This document shows, in pieces, positions 11,310-22,290 of a stretch of DNA of 64,000 nucleotides. This DNA is from Cheiracanthium punctorium (Eukaryota > Arthropoda > Arachnida > Araneae > Cheiracanthiidae), in assembly GCA_038373885.1 (NCBI GenBank), contig JAWZYV010014440.1:839001-903000 (forward strand), in the 5' to 3' direction. Under the pieces are notes generated by a model. It ran no database searches, was not told the origin of the DNA, and saw only the letters and a program-made list of their open reading frames with translations. The translations under genes were made by a program, and so were the position numbers. Positions within the stretch are counted from its first letter, which is position 1. Every line of letters starts with the position of its first letter.

Positions 11310-11495
11310 TACACGGGGCGCCCGTCGGTGAACTCGCCACATATATTTTATTTTTCCACGCATTTTCCCCTCTACGCTGAAATTTCAAGTTATTTTAATC
11401 AGTTTCCATAAAGCGTCCGCGGCTGGGATCGAATTCGCTATCTATGGGTTGGGAAGCCAGCGTCCTAAGCACTCGGCCAGCCTGACTTGCGTTTG
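11310..11495 (-). mobile_element. tRNA-derived SINE-like segment
   Basis: On the minus strand an A-box-like TGGCCGAGTGC (plus 11469-11479) precedes a B-box-like AATTCGATCCC (plus 11425-11435), with a body running on towards 11310. The spacing is like a class II tRNA head. It is not an intact tRNA gene, because the acceptor arms do not pair. Other SINE heads in the window (34419-34659, 50850-51010, 62690-62910) have different bodies. Confidence 0.5.
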
Positions 11496-11848
11496 AATGA
11501 CTAAAGTTTGAAGTGACTGTTATCGTTATCGCGCCGTTTTCTGGCGAGATCGATCAGTGGCCGATGTGTTGATCTGTTTCTTTTATTTTTCCATGGGATG
11601 AATCAAAATTAAAATAATATTATGTGTGATTTAGAGACTCTACTAATAGGGAAATAAGCATAATATAAACACAAAAGTAGCACACGTTTTAAAACTTTCA
11701 ATATCGCGACATTCATGTTGGGCAATACTGGCCAAAATCGAGACAAACGACTGATTTTGATATCAATTTCGTAGTATAATTGTATTTTATTTTGAAAATT
11801 TTCCATATTTGGAAATATAGAATCTTTTTTTTATTCTATGGTCAAGTA

Positions 11849-12452
11849 CAGGGTTGTCCAAATTAAACTTCCCCAACTCAGAGGCCTGTGCAGGATGTTG
11901 TATGGGTCATAATGTAATGAAATTTTGAAAACAGACACTTCAGATCACGCGCTCGTGATTTATTTAAAAAAATTATTAGTACAAGAAGTTGCTGATAGGT
12001 GGCGCTGTAACACTAGTAATTTGCATATTGCAACAACGTGATTTGTAGAAATAAAGCTTCTGCGCAACGTATCCAAAAGACGAGCCCTACAAAAGTGGAA
12101 GACAGGCGCTGCACAGGCAGTTGTTTCCAGTGGATTCTGCACGCGTACACGACGTTGCTTTGGCGGTCGTGGACGCCACTAGTCAATCGCCACATGGTGT
12201 TGTCAGTGTGCCAACTGTTTCTCGTGCTGTTGATATGCTCTATTCGACCACGGCACACATATAGAACATCTGTACAACGTCTTGTGTATCTGCACCGCTA
12301 CTTATCGGCAAATTCTTGTGCTAATAATTTCTTTTAAATAAATCACGAGCGCGTGATCTGAAGTGTCTGTTTTCAAAATTTCAATTCATTATGGCCCATA
12401 CAACATCCTGCACAGGCCTCTGAGTTGGGGAAGTTTAATTTGGACAACCATG
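11849..12452. mobile_element. TA-flanked element with about 170-bp inverted repeats, nested
   Basis: Long terminal inverted repeats begin CAGGGTTGTCC (left) and, inverted, CATGGTTGTCC (right), then match almost base for base for about 170 bp (through AACTTCCCCAACTCAGAGG and ATCACGCGCTCGTGAT). The element is flanked by TA on both sides, as for Tc1/mariner-type insertions. The GC-richer core (about 12050-12270) has no intact frame. It sits inside the 11137-12657 element. Confidence 0.85.
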
Positions 12453-12879
12453 TACATTTATGACTGATGATAAATTATTTGTTATGTGGATGTGGCTTTC
12501 CAAATTAAGCAGTAATCAAGTTGTATTCAAGCTTGACAGTTCAAATGACTTCTCCAAGCTTGCTGCAAACTTAAAATGAATTGAACTCTCAAGCTTGTAT
12601 TAATACGTCAAAATCAAAGAAATGTCAAACTTGATTTAAGCTTATGTGCTGTCTGGGTGACCTGCGTTGGATTTTAAATTCCACTATTAAATTAAATAAT
12701 TTATTTTGCAGTTCATGAGAACCCTCCCCTTTTGATTAATTGTGTGCTCTAGGTAAGCACCTAAAAGCAATTGAAATTATTATGCCGAATTAAAGCTCAT
12801 TTATAATTGTCGTTTTATTTGTGTAGTCTTAGCTCACTTATTTCGTTGTTGTATTTGGAACATTTTGGGCGAGATTCAA

Positions 12880-13045
12880 GTGAAACACAATTCGAACGTT
12901 TTCCGCGTCGAACAGGGGGAACTTCGAAATATATCAATGTTTCTTATTCGACAGAAACAAACCAATCGTCTTTTGATCACGTGACACCGCTACGCATATA
13001 AATCCTCGTCGAATAAAGCGGACAGCACAGAGACAGGCTTTATTC
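12880..13045 (+). promoter_or_regulatory. Orphan TATA-box promoter-like segment
   Basis: Within 60 bp there are a CCAAT motif (12961-12965), a CACGTG E-box (12979-12984) and a clean TATAAA (12997-13002), followed by CG-containing sequence and GGACAGCACAGAGACAGG. No open frame follows within several hundred bases, so it could be a non-coding RNA promoter or a fragment of an LTR. Function is inference. Confidence 0.35.
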
Positions 13046-14168
13046 GCACAGAGAAAGGAAATTTAAACATATTATTTGTGACAAGTATTGTCTTCGAAAA
13101 AATTTATAGGCACAACCCGCGCTTAATACTGATGCAGTTATCTCAGTATTAAGAGCCATTTAATATGCATTTTCAAAAGCTCAGTTTCTAAGCATATTGA
13201 AACATGAGAAGCATTTTTAATACACAGCCTATCTATCAGTTTGGTCTTTTTTTCAAATTTTCTGGAAAATTGGACGTTGCTAAAATGATTAAATCCTTTT
13301 TCTAGAAGTTGAAATTAGTATTCTCTGGAGCTGATATTGCTGATACATAATGGGAAAAGCTCCGCTCGAAGAATGCAAATAAGACTCTTTAAGTACTCGA
13401 GATAAACAGGGATTTTATGCAGGAAATTAATTTTCCGGCGTGCTGATGTGCCTTCTAGTCTAATTGAGTTATATGGATGCTTTAAAATATGTTTAAATGT
13501 GCTTCTTTGAAATAATCCTTTATCATAAACGACCCAAAGAATATTTTCTAAAGTAACGTTGATCACAGAATATAGAAATATGCGCGCTTGTAATAACTTA
13601 TTGACCGGCTAATTTACTGATATTATAATGAAAGGTGATAGTGAAAGATAAGAATAATTTTTCTTAAAATATTCAGTATTAGCAATAATTGAGTAGTATT
13701 AATTTTTTATGCATGCTTTAAAAAAATTGAACAAGCTAAAAAATGGGAAAAAACAAGATGTTTCTAATAGCTTTTGCGATGCTGGCGCATAACTCTCAAT
13801 TACAGTAATTGAATATATTAATTGCATTTAAATTACAGTAATTATTATGTTAGTGAAATTTTCCACTTGAAGTTTCCTTTAAACTTCTTAACATAGTTTT
13901 TTGAAAACTGTGGATATCATTTTTTCGATTCACTTGGAAAGGAATGGAACAAATAAAAGAATCTGAATAGCACGATAGAATAAACAGATGCCTGTTTATT
14001 TCTGACCCGGGAGATTTGAGAAGGACTTAGAATTTTTTTAGTTTTGATATACATATTCATGCATGCAAAAATTGCGTAAATGTTTCTTCGTGCATCACGT
14101 AAAAACCTCTAAAACGAATTCCATGAAATTTGGTTGATAAAAAGCTAAAAAGCTGAAAACCAGTCTCT
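13046..14168. other. AT-rich DNA with one unrecognised minus-strand frame (13315-13566)
   Basis: Mostly AT-rich and non-coding. On the minus strand 13315-13566 is open for 83 codons and reads with protein-like composition (IRLEGTSARRKINFLHKIPV, then LRAELFPLCISNISS). An acceptor-like TTACTTTAG lies at its upstream side. I do not recognise the sequence. It could be a lone exon or a transposon scrap, and support is weak. Confidence 0.25.
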
Positions 14169-14172
14169 TTAA

Positions 14173-14639
14173 CCTTTCGAGGCGCAACCCTTTCCCAATG
14201 CTGAAGAAAGGGCAGCCGTTGACATCGCTCGGCTTAACTACCAGCAAGATGGCGGACGAACGAAACGTTCATCGCGTGCCAGAGATCTAGAGACCCTTTT
14301 TTGACGCAGCTGGCACAGCCAGCTGCGTCAACGTTTCGATCGTCCGCCATCTTGTTGGTACTTAAGTCGAGCGATGTCAACGGCTGACCTTTTTTCAGCA
14401 TTGCGCAATCTATCCAGTTGTTCCCGCATTCTTCCATTTTGCAGCAGATGTGAGTGCTGTTAAAAATAATCGCGACCATTTTTTACGGGAAATGACGTGC
14501 TAAATGGGTAAAGGATTCTCGTGGAGCTATGCCACCCCGCAACTATTTTTGTAGAAATCAAATCTATTCTTCGTGACTGGAAACAGTCAAAGCGTCACAG
14601 TTTGGTGTTCCCAGAGCGGGAACACTGCGCGTTAAAGGG
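14173..14639. mobile_element. piggyBac-like MITE with a central palindrome, copy 1
   Basis: A 467-bp element flanked by TTAA on both sides (14169-14172 and 14640-14643). Its ends are CCTTTCGAGGCGCA and, inverted, CCCTTTAACGCGCAG. TTAA targets with CCCTTT-type ends are characteristic of piggyBac. The left half folds back on itself: arms containing CAGCCGTTGACATCGCTCG and AAGATGGCGGACGA pair around a perfect 13-bp stem TGACGCAGCTGGC at 14302-14314 with 14318-14330. No transposase is present. A related single-arm copy is at 61039-61440. Confidence 0.8.
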
Positions 14640-14772
14640 TTAAATGGATTTTGGAGTTAAGGAAAAATGAGTAGATTTCATAAATTTTATCATGTTCATT
14701 GTATTTCGTGTTTATTGCATTTCAATTTGGCTGTGGGTCCTCGCAGCCAGCAGTGTCAGAAAATCTCTTTAA

Positions 14773-14918
14773 CTCTGTGGCGCCAGATGGGCAATTCGAT
14801 CGACCGCCATGTTGTCGCCAGTTCAGTGAATTGATGGCAGCAGATGTACTCTTTTAACTTTAGGCAGTCTATCCAGATGGTCTTCTATATTGATGTGAAA
14901 TGATTGCGCTTCAAAGGG
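14773..14918. mobile_element. piggyBac-like MITE, short copy 2
   Basis: A 146-bp element between TTAA sites at 14769-14772 and 14919-14922. Ends are CTCTGTGGCGCCA and, inverted, CCCTTTGAAGCGCAA. Internal GACCGCCATGTTGTC and GCAGTCTATCCAG resemble pieces of the longer copy at 14173-14639, so it looks like an internally shortened relative. Confidence 0.72.
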
Positions 14919-15429
14919 TTAAGAAGTAAAGAAAGTATTTTGATGTGAACAATTTTGGTACTCAGATTCATGCATTGTGAACATTCCTAAATTGACTCTG
15001 AGAAGTTTCTGCTGGACGTCTCAGCATAAGTATGTATGTCCGTACTTAATCATACTATCCATTTTGAATGACAATGAATACTTTTAGTGAAGTTTTGAGG
15101 TGATGTCTGCACGTACATGTAAACGTAAGTAACTCGCATAAAGGTCTTCTAAAAAAAAGTAACAATTTCTCCGTTCCATGCGCTTAAAAAAATGTGCAAT
15201 TTTTACTTTTTATTATCCATAAAACTTGTTTCTCTGATAAAATATGGCAAACTTTATACAGTTTTCTCATTGCAAGCAGCAAAAGTTTTTCAAGTCTTTT
15301 TTCTTTTCCTTTCTCTTTTTTTCTTTTTTGCTCAGTAGGAAGATGAAAAACGCAGCAAACATTAAATTAAAAAAAAATCTTAAACACTTTCATATTTTAA
15401 ATACTCTCTAAAGTGTAATATATTAAAAG

Positions 15430-15935
15430 CTTGTCGTAATCTATGAGTCGACCTTAATTGTCTTCCTTGATCCATTGCTTTGTAAAGTGCATCATAATCT
15501 ATGAATGTGTGGCTTTTGTCTTCCTTGTTCCATAAAACACTTCTTTGGAGTTGAAATCTATATTAAAATTGCCTACTAAAACTTTTACAATCTTCGTCTG
15601 ACATATTCGTATTATGCTTCACATTTATTTAGACTTATCTCGAAATCTTCATAGACACTAATTAATATTGCCATTGAATAAACAGCAGGGTTTGGCAATT
15701 TTTACCCAAATATAGACGATATCTCTAAGCTGGGTTCAATTTTGGGGAGTTATTTTTTGACGCCAAACTTGACGATGAATCTCAAAAAATGGACACTCTT
15801 GGCCGTTTTTGGAGACGATTCTTTATATTTCGCTACCTCCCTGCTATCTGTCAACCCTTGTAAAGTGATTCGCCGTTTTACTGCAGGCATTTAGGGTAAG
15901 TTAAAATACGTGTCTGCAGTTATTAATACTCTAGT
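15430..15935 (+). repeat. Old dispersed repeat, copy A
   Basis: Landmarks TTGTCTTCCTTGWTCCAT, CTTCACATTTATTTA, AGGGTTTGGCAATTT, a 'gatatctctaagct' block, TTATTTTTTGACGCCAAA and GTGATTCGCCGTTT recur in the same order at 21830-22290. The copies are diverged, with no intact termini. The TTGGGG/ACGCCAAA part recalls the U3 of the gypsy element, but I could not establish homology. Confidence 0.6.
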
Positions 15936-16158
15936 GCTAAAAAAAAGTAAAGCTTATAAAATCATTCTAGTACTTATGCACATGATTTCGCAGTTAGCAA
16001 GCATCATGAATCTGTTATGTTAAACCCAGACAGAGCAATTTTATTTGAAAAAAAAAATCATTTCACAATATAAACTTTAGATGCTCTTAGTTGCTAGATT
16101 TTAACAATGTATGCATGCCTGAAGTATTTGAATTTAAAAGTTAAAAAATAGGTTAAAC

Positions 16159-16298
16159 CAGGCGCGTAGCCAGGAAAATTTTTCGGGGGGGGGGGGATAT
16201 AAACTTATATGTGTATAAATAGACGGAATTTCATCCCTAATCCAAAAATTTCGGGGGGGGGGATATATCCCGATATCCCCCTCCTGGCTACGCCCCTG
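16159..16298. mobile_element. hAT-type MITE, CAGGGGCGTAGCCA family, copy 2
   Basis: A 140-bp element with ends CAGGCGCGTAGCCAGGA and TCCTGGCTACGCCCCTG, flanked by a perfect 8-bp duplication GGTTAAAC at 16151-16158 and 16299-16306. Runs of G next to each end and a GGGGGATATA word near each side make the interior nearly symmetric. Confidence 0.93.
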
Positions 16299-16731
16299 GG
16301 TTAAACTCTTGGAAACTGAATGAGCAAATAACACTTCACTTAAGGTTTACAAATTTCGTTTATTCCATTTAAGCTTGGCATTTATCTTACTATCATCAAG
16401 TTCCATAACGCTTCAAAAAGCATTTAACTTTAATCCTTATGTTATATTAGTTTAACATAAAGAAGGTAATAGAGCGGAAATAGAATAAATGTACTGTTTT
16501 AATCAGTGTATTTTCTTCCAATAAAGAACAATTCAAATGCATTTGGCAGCCATTGGGAAAAATAATGGCAGCATGAGATGACTATTTATTAAGCCAGAGC
16601 CGTTTGTAGGGACGTTCAGCTATGAAAAATTCTGTGACACTGTGGACATTTAAAAAAAAAGGTTCTGAAAGACATAACCTGCAGAAGAAAAAAAATGCGT
16701 TGCTGAATAAATTTAATTATTTATAATGCAT

Positions 16732-16937
16732 CACGGGAAAAATGCTTTGTTGAATTCAACAAAATTCGGTTGGTGCTATTTCACCGAATAATTTTGTTGG
16801 TATTTAACAAAATTTTCTTTAAAAGAACAAAATAGTTTGTTGAATTAACAAAAATGTTGTTGATTCATCAAAAATATTTCTTTGAAACAGAGCCAACCAA
16901 AATTTTGTTGAATCAACAAAGCATTTATTTTTCAGTG
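16732..16937. mobile_element. Palindrome-rich MITE with TTTGTTGAATCAACAAA words
   Basis: Left end CACGGGAAAAATGCTTTG and inverted right end CACTGAAAAATAAATGCTTTG enclose a string of TTGTTGAATTCAACAAA-type palindromes on both sides of a short core. It has no coding capacity. The target duplication is not evident, so the superfamily is open. Confidence 0.7.
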
Positions 16938-17179
16938 ACAGAAATGTAACATTTCATTTATAGAAAATTGATCTTTTATAACTTTATCATTATTCGTTTT
17001 TTTAAATTAATGAAGAGGATCGAGGGAGTTTGAGGAAGTACTAAATTTCTATATCTGAAGAAAGATGTCTTGAATGACTGACGCAGTAACGCCCAAACCA
17101 ATCTATTTTAGATACAGATATGATTTAGGAATTTGTATATTTCGATCACAAGGCGTCATTTAAGAAGTGAAATTACTAA

Positions 17180-17720
17180 AAATTCGCACCCAAACGCTGG
17201 CGGCGGACTAAAATATTCTTTTCACATTTCCCTTCATATCTCAAAGGAAAATAGAGATAGCTTAAAATTTTTGGTATTAAAATGTAAATACCTAAAAATT
17301 ATATTTAGCGTTTTTCTTAGGCTTTGCACACAAAAGAGGATGCTGGGCCAAAACGCTCTTTTCACATTTCTTTTCATATCTCAAAGCGAAAAAGATATAG
17401 CCTTAAAATCCTTGTTTTAAAATATAAGAAACCCAAGTACCTATAAAAATCATTTTTAGGGATTTTCGGGTTTCGCATCCAAAAGACGGGTAAAGATCGC
17501 AAGCATTAGGTTTCAATTTAAAATCTTTGCCTTAAAATGTAACGAATACAAGAACTTAAATGTCATTTTCACGAATTTAAAATTTCGTCATCGATAAAAG
17601 ATAAAAAATGTGGTTTTCACATATCTTTTTTATCCTGCAAAAAGAAAAATCCGCATCGATGATGTTCTTGCTTTTGAATGTAACATAACCAACTATTTTT
17701 TTGCCTGTAGCTAGCCAATT
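17180..17720 (+). repeat. Degenerate tandem repeat, about 140-bp unit
   Basis: Successive units begin near 17188 (GCACCCAAACGCTGG), 17328 (GCACACAAAAGAGG) and 17475 (CGCATCCAAAAGACGG). The first two share TCTTTTCACATTTCYYTTCATATCTCAAAG and YTTAAAATNYTTGTWTTAAAATRTAA in order. A fourth, more decayed unit follows to about 17720. Open frames here are repeat artefacts. Confidence 0.7.
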
Positions 17721-20700
17721 GAAGAAAGGAGGATTACCTGTTCTTATGCAATAAAAATAAGGACTCAAAGTGGGGATTTGCCACTTGTCGGCGATTTAAA
17801 TTATTTGGCGGCATTAATTACGTCGTTTTGACAATTTCTATTAGAGAACATTCGGAGCACTATTTTAGTGACAACCCAATGAAAAATAATTATTATCGAT
17901 TTTAGGTATGCGTAATTGTTGATTGAACAGTGAACCTGGTTGACAAATATCCAAGCTGTTTCAAAAATTTCGGAGTCGACTTGAACAATAACATTGCCAG
18001 CATTATTAAAATATAAGAAACCCAAGTAATGTGCCATATCTGATAATTCATGGCTCCTTTAAGTTAAAACAGACCACGAATGGTGAATTTTATAGAATAC
18101 CATGCAGCGTAATAGAGAATTTTCATTTGAACTTGATTTTTGTTAATAAAGACCTCTGATTAAAATTTGTATGTGAAAATAACTAATTGTAATATTTTTA
18201 ACTAGCCAAACACTGTTATAAAATTCGCTTATTGCTCGACTACGGTTGTGTGCTTCCCTAAAAATCAGGTTTGCTGTAACCAAATCTTGTTGACAAAAAT
18301 TAAAGCCAGCTGAATGATATCCTCTATGTTTGGCGAGAAACAGCCAAACCCTTGGTTGTGCTAATGAATATTTAAGGACTTACATGCAACGAAATGCAAA
18401 ATCGGACTATTTAACGCGCAGAACATTTATTTTAAACTAAATTTAGCCTTAGAGAACCAGATATCACCTTAAGAATTTTAACACTGCTTACTTGCAAAAG
18501 AACAGCATGTTATAGGCTGTACAATCACTAATTAGCAAGTCAGACAAGTAATTTTTTTTCAATATTCAAGTTTAAAACTGGTGTCTTTACACAATTAGTT
18601 TCAAATTTTGCACAAATATGCGCGAAAAAATAAAATATATTTTTTTGCAAATTCGAGAGCCAAATGTCAATCCGCTTATAAAGTTTTAGTGATTTTCTGG
18701 TAATTTCTAACTTAGAAGGAGCGTTTTTAAGGCAGCATTAGACCAACAAGTTTGAAATTTTTGCAGATACAAGCAGAAAAAAAAACTACAGTTTATACAT
18801 TTGGAGAAAGGATACTTCAGCTAGTGTTATAATAATATTTCAGACGCTATATTACTGATTTTTAATTTTAAAACAAACCGTATAATATGTTAAGACTATC
18901 TTCTTTTTCAAAAGCTTTATCTTAAAGCTAGACCATAAAACAAAATACAATTGAATGATATTGAATGCATGGGACAGGACTAGTAACATTTTTGAGTATG
19001 AACCCCCATCACTCAAAAACGCTTAGCCGAAGCATGGAGAGATGAATACAAGGAGATGGCAATAGCTATGTTCAGCATTGGATGAAATGAAGTAACTGTA
19101 TTGGTCTAAATATGGCGGAACATTTAGCTGGTTTCTTTTTAAATAACAGTAAAAGATGCACAATTATACGTTACAATAGTTCTAAATACAAAATCTCAGC
19201 ATTTTGCAGTAAAAAGTTTTACAGTTATGTCAAATATGTAATTATTCTTGGCGACATTACTTCTTTAAAATTGGAACTGTAACCATGGAATAACACAGTC
19301 ATGTTGCAATGTGGTCTAAGCAATTTGGCGGATAGGTTACCGTGTCGGCTTCACTATCAGATAGCTAATGCCGTCTCCTCGTATTTATATCTCAATGCGC
19401 CGAAGATTGTTCAAATTTCGTATTTAGGACTGTCGCAACACCCAGTTTTGTACCTACCAATTAGAAAGCATTCGACTCGTTAGTTTATATACAAGGTCAA
19501 CCAAAGGACATTTAATACATGAAGGTCTGTGGACATTTTCATTATAGTCAGTCTAGCGTCAGTCATTGATTGGACCATGTTCACAACCTTGACAACTCTC
19601 TCACACAGCTTGGAGACTTCCGAGGAAATATTGCCAAAATGGGTACCAAAAATATATTGTAAAACTGAATCCCTGCTTCGTTATGCCTCTAGTGCTTAGC
19701 GAGAAATCGCCAAATCTTAATATTACTGAAGAATGCCGTATCTCTTTTCAAATGAAATAGCTTGAATGAAGTCTTTCAAAAATTATATATTTTAATAAAC
19801 GTACAAGGCAGTCATGTAGTGTCCATGTCAGATCTGCACAGAAAAATTAATAACTCTTATTAAATATAGATTACACGAAAAGTCTTATTTGTAACGAAAA
19901 CGCCTTTTGCAGTAAGGAAAAACAGACTCATGAAAATGTCAACTATAAAGATATTAACAAAATGACACGTTTGAAGGTCTGTGTCTTGTCACGCAAGGTT
20001 TGATGGCTCTCATGATATCGAGCATGTTAAGACTCAAAATGATATCTTCAGGATGTAGTAGCTGCCGGCGAAACAGCAGCAAAATTTAATTGTTGCTGCT
20101 ACTACTTCGCTAGACTACGACATTTCATTTATTGAAAGTAGTACACCCCAAAAGACTCTTTTATGATGAAGTAGAAAGAAATTTGCGATACCAATAATAC
20201 AGTTTATGGAGTTTTATATAATTTTCGTATCTGTACAGATAAATGTCATCTCATTTCATTTCTCTTTTTTTCCCCCTTATACTTTTCTATAGCTAGAAAA
20301 AAAATAGTAGTTTTATTGTAATTCATTTGTTACTAATACTTTTTATAAACGATAAAGACTTTTTTTAAACAAATACATTGCGAAACATTTTTTGCATTTT
20401 AGTAAACCCTTGCTAAACTTTATCAAAGTGTATAATGCATATGTATTTGTGAAGCAGTATCAAAAGTACCCCAAAAATTATTTAGGCAAGAAGTTCGCTG
20501 CGGCTTATATTGCATTAAAGAGACTTACATTTATTTTAATGTGGTTACTTTAAATATATATGATCCTCACATTACCCTCGAATATAAGTTTGGCATATTT
20601 AGATTGTCATAAGAGTTGGCTATAACATTTACTCCCAGATAAGGAACAATTCTCCCAGAACTAAGATTATTCTGTTAAATTTGAATGCAATTGCAATCAA

Positions 20701-21829
20701 TTATTTTTTAATATCTATGAAGCTCAATAATTGCACTTTGATCTTATTATGTATACTGATGTTGTATTGATATAGTACACAAGGCCGTATTATGGCTTTT
20801 TGGGTCACCTGGCGGTTCTTAGATGTCAGTTCCCTCCCCCTACTTAAATATTGAAGTATCAATATTTTCTGCAACCTGTAGATTTTTTCCGTATTTTTCA
20901 ACGTACATGAGGGGAAGAAAGTTCCACACACCTGTACAGTTCTCGATTAAAGGTCAGTTTATTTATGAATATAGGCGCTCCAACGTGACCGATACCTAAA
21001 ACAATTGTCGATTATCAAGTGAACGGTACTTTATTTTCCATTTTGCATACACTCATATACATCAATAGTAATAAATTAAGAATGTCTAGATCCGTTCTAG
21101 ATGTCTAGTTTAGAGAGTTATCAATAAATGCAATTGTAAATATTTAAACTTGCTTGCCTATTGCAACTAACATGTTTTCTCTTGAGCCACCTGGGAGAAT
21201 TTTTTGTCTAAAAATCGGGGGGGTGGGGGATCCCAAAAAGATCGTCCCCCAACCCTTGCGACCATATTGTCCACCCATAGGTAATTACGGTACTGGTTGT
21301 ATAAAGATTTTATATTTATAAACTATGCTGTCAAAGCAAAATTCTATTCGTTTGTAATTTGTTTTTGTGTACATTTATTCGTTTTTAATTTATTTGCGTA
21401 CATTTATAAAGTACAAAACTGATATAAAAGAAAAATTGCTTCAGTTTTAAAAAGCCAGTGCTTTAGTTTTTGTAAATTCACATTTAAAAACTCAAATGTT
21501 ATTCTAAATCATTGTCTTTGTTACAGTAAATTTATCATATCAGACTTTACTTAATAGTAAAATAGTACGTAATATACAAAAATTTTATAAATAGATTCAA
21601 TAGATGACATAATTGCGAATAAAAAACATGAATTAAATAGCCTTAAAGAGTAAAATTCATTTAGAATCAAGCATTTAGATCTCAATGTTTAAATTATTAA
21701 AATAAGATATATTAAAATAAGAAAATAGATTGTTTAAGTACACTAGAAAAAACACTGCTTTCATTAATTACAATATTCTTTTACCTAACTATTACTTACT
21801 TTAACATTGTTTACTACTTTTTCCATAAT
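17721..21829. other. Old repeat-derived and AT-rich DNA
   Basis: No gene is visible. Recognisable repeats are a block at about 18240-18460 with TTTGGCGAGAAACAGCCAAAC, a block at about 19600-19850 with a diverged second copy at 26330-26570, and 20330-20440, which has an inverted copy at 25084-25192. An imperfect hairpin (GTAGTAGCTGC...GCAGCTACTAC-like) lies at about 20056-20110. Confidence 0.5.
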
Positions 21830-22290
21830 TCATGCATCAGCCTTATTTGTCTTCGTTGTTCCATTATGTTGGAACAATTGGAACTAAAAATTACATTACT
21901 AATGTGCTTCATAAGTCATGTGTGTGGCCCGTTTGTCTTTCAGGTTTAAATTAATTTCGTTTGTAATTGATACGTTTGTCAGGTGTATTCTAACAATACT
22001 TCACCTTTATTTACACTAATATAAACGCCTTCCTAGAAGATAATTTATATTCCCATTAAACATTAGGGTTTGGCAGTTTCTCGACAAATATAAAAGATAT
22101 CTCCACGCTCGATTTGGGGACTTATTTTTTAACGCCAAAATTTGTGCGATAAATCTCCAAAAAGGGACAACCTTGCCGGCTTTTTAGATTTTATTACACC
22201 GCCGATGTATGGAAACATTTGAAAAGTGATACGCCGTTTCGCCTTATAGACAAAAATCCTTATCTGAAATTAATTGCTCTCAAATGCTAA
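21830..22290 (+). repeat. Old dispersed repeat, copy B
   Basis: Second copy of the family at 15430-15935, same strand. Shared landmarks in order are TTTGTCTTCGTTGTTCCAT, CTTCACCTTTATTTA, AGGGTTTGGCAGTTT, GATATCTCCACGCTCGATTT, TTATTTTTTAACGCCAAAA and GTGATACGCCGTTT. Confidence 0.6.

Larger units (their letters stand above)
11137..12657. mobile_element. Inverted-repeat element with CCCAGACAGCAC ends
   Basis: The left end CCCAGACAGCACC and right end GTGCTGTCTGGG are inverted. Next to them are clusters of palindromic CAAGCTTG / AAGCTTG words on both sides (11155-11300 and 12510-12645). The middle holds a tRNA-like SINE segment and a complete TA-flanked element, both inserted later. No transposase frame remains. 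The target duplication is not clear, so the superfamily is left open. Confidence 0.65.

Noticed and set aside
11310..11495. Functional tRNA gene
   Set aside because: A and B boxes are present but the acceptor stem does not pair and a long body follows; it is a SINE head.
12013..12337. Coding core of the TA-flanked element at 11849-12452
   Set aside because: Frames on both strands are short, stop-broken in related readings and show no transposase motif; the GC-richer core alone is not evidence.
15430..22290. Old repeats as relics of the gypsy LTR because of TTGGGG...ACGCCAAA similarity
   Set aside because: Only short words are shared; I could not line up a longer stretch with the LTR by eye, so they are kept as a separate repeat family.
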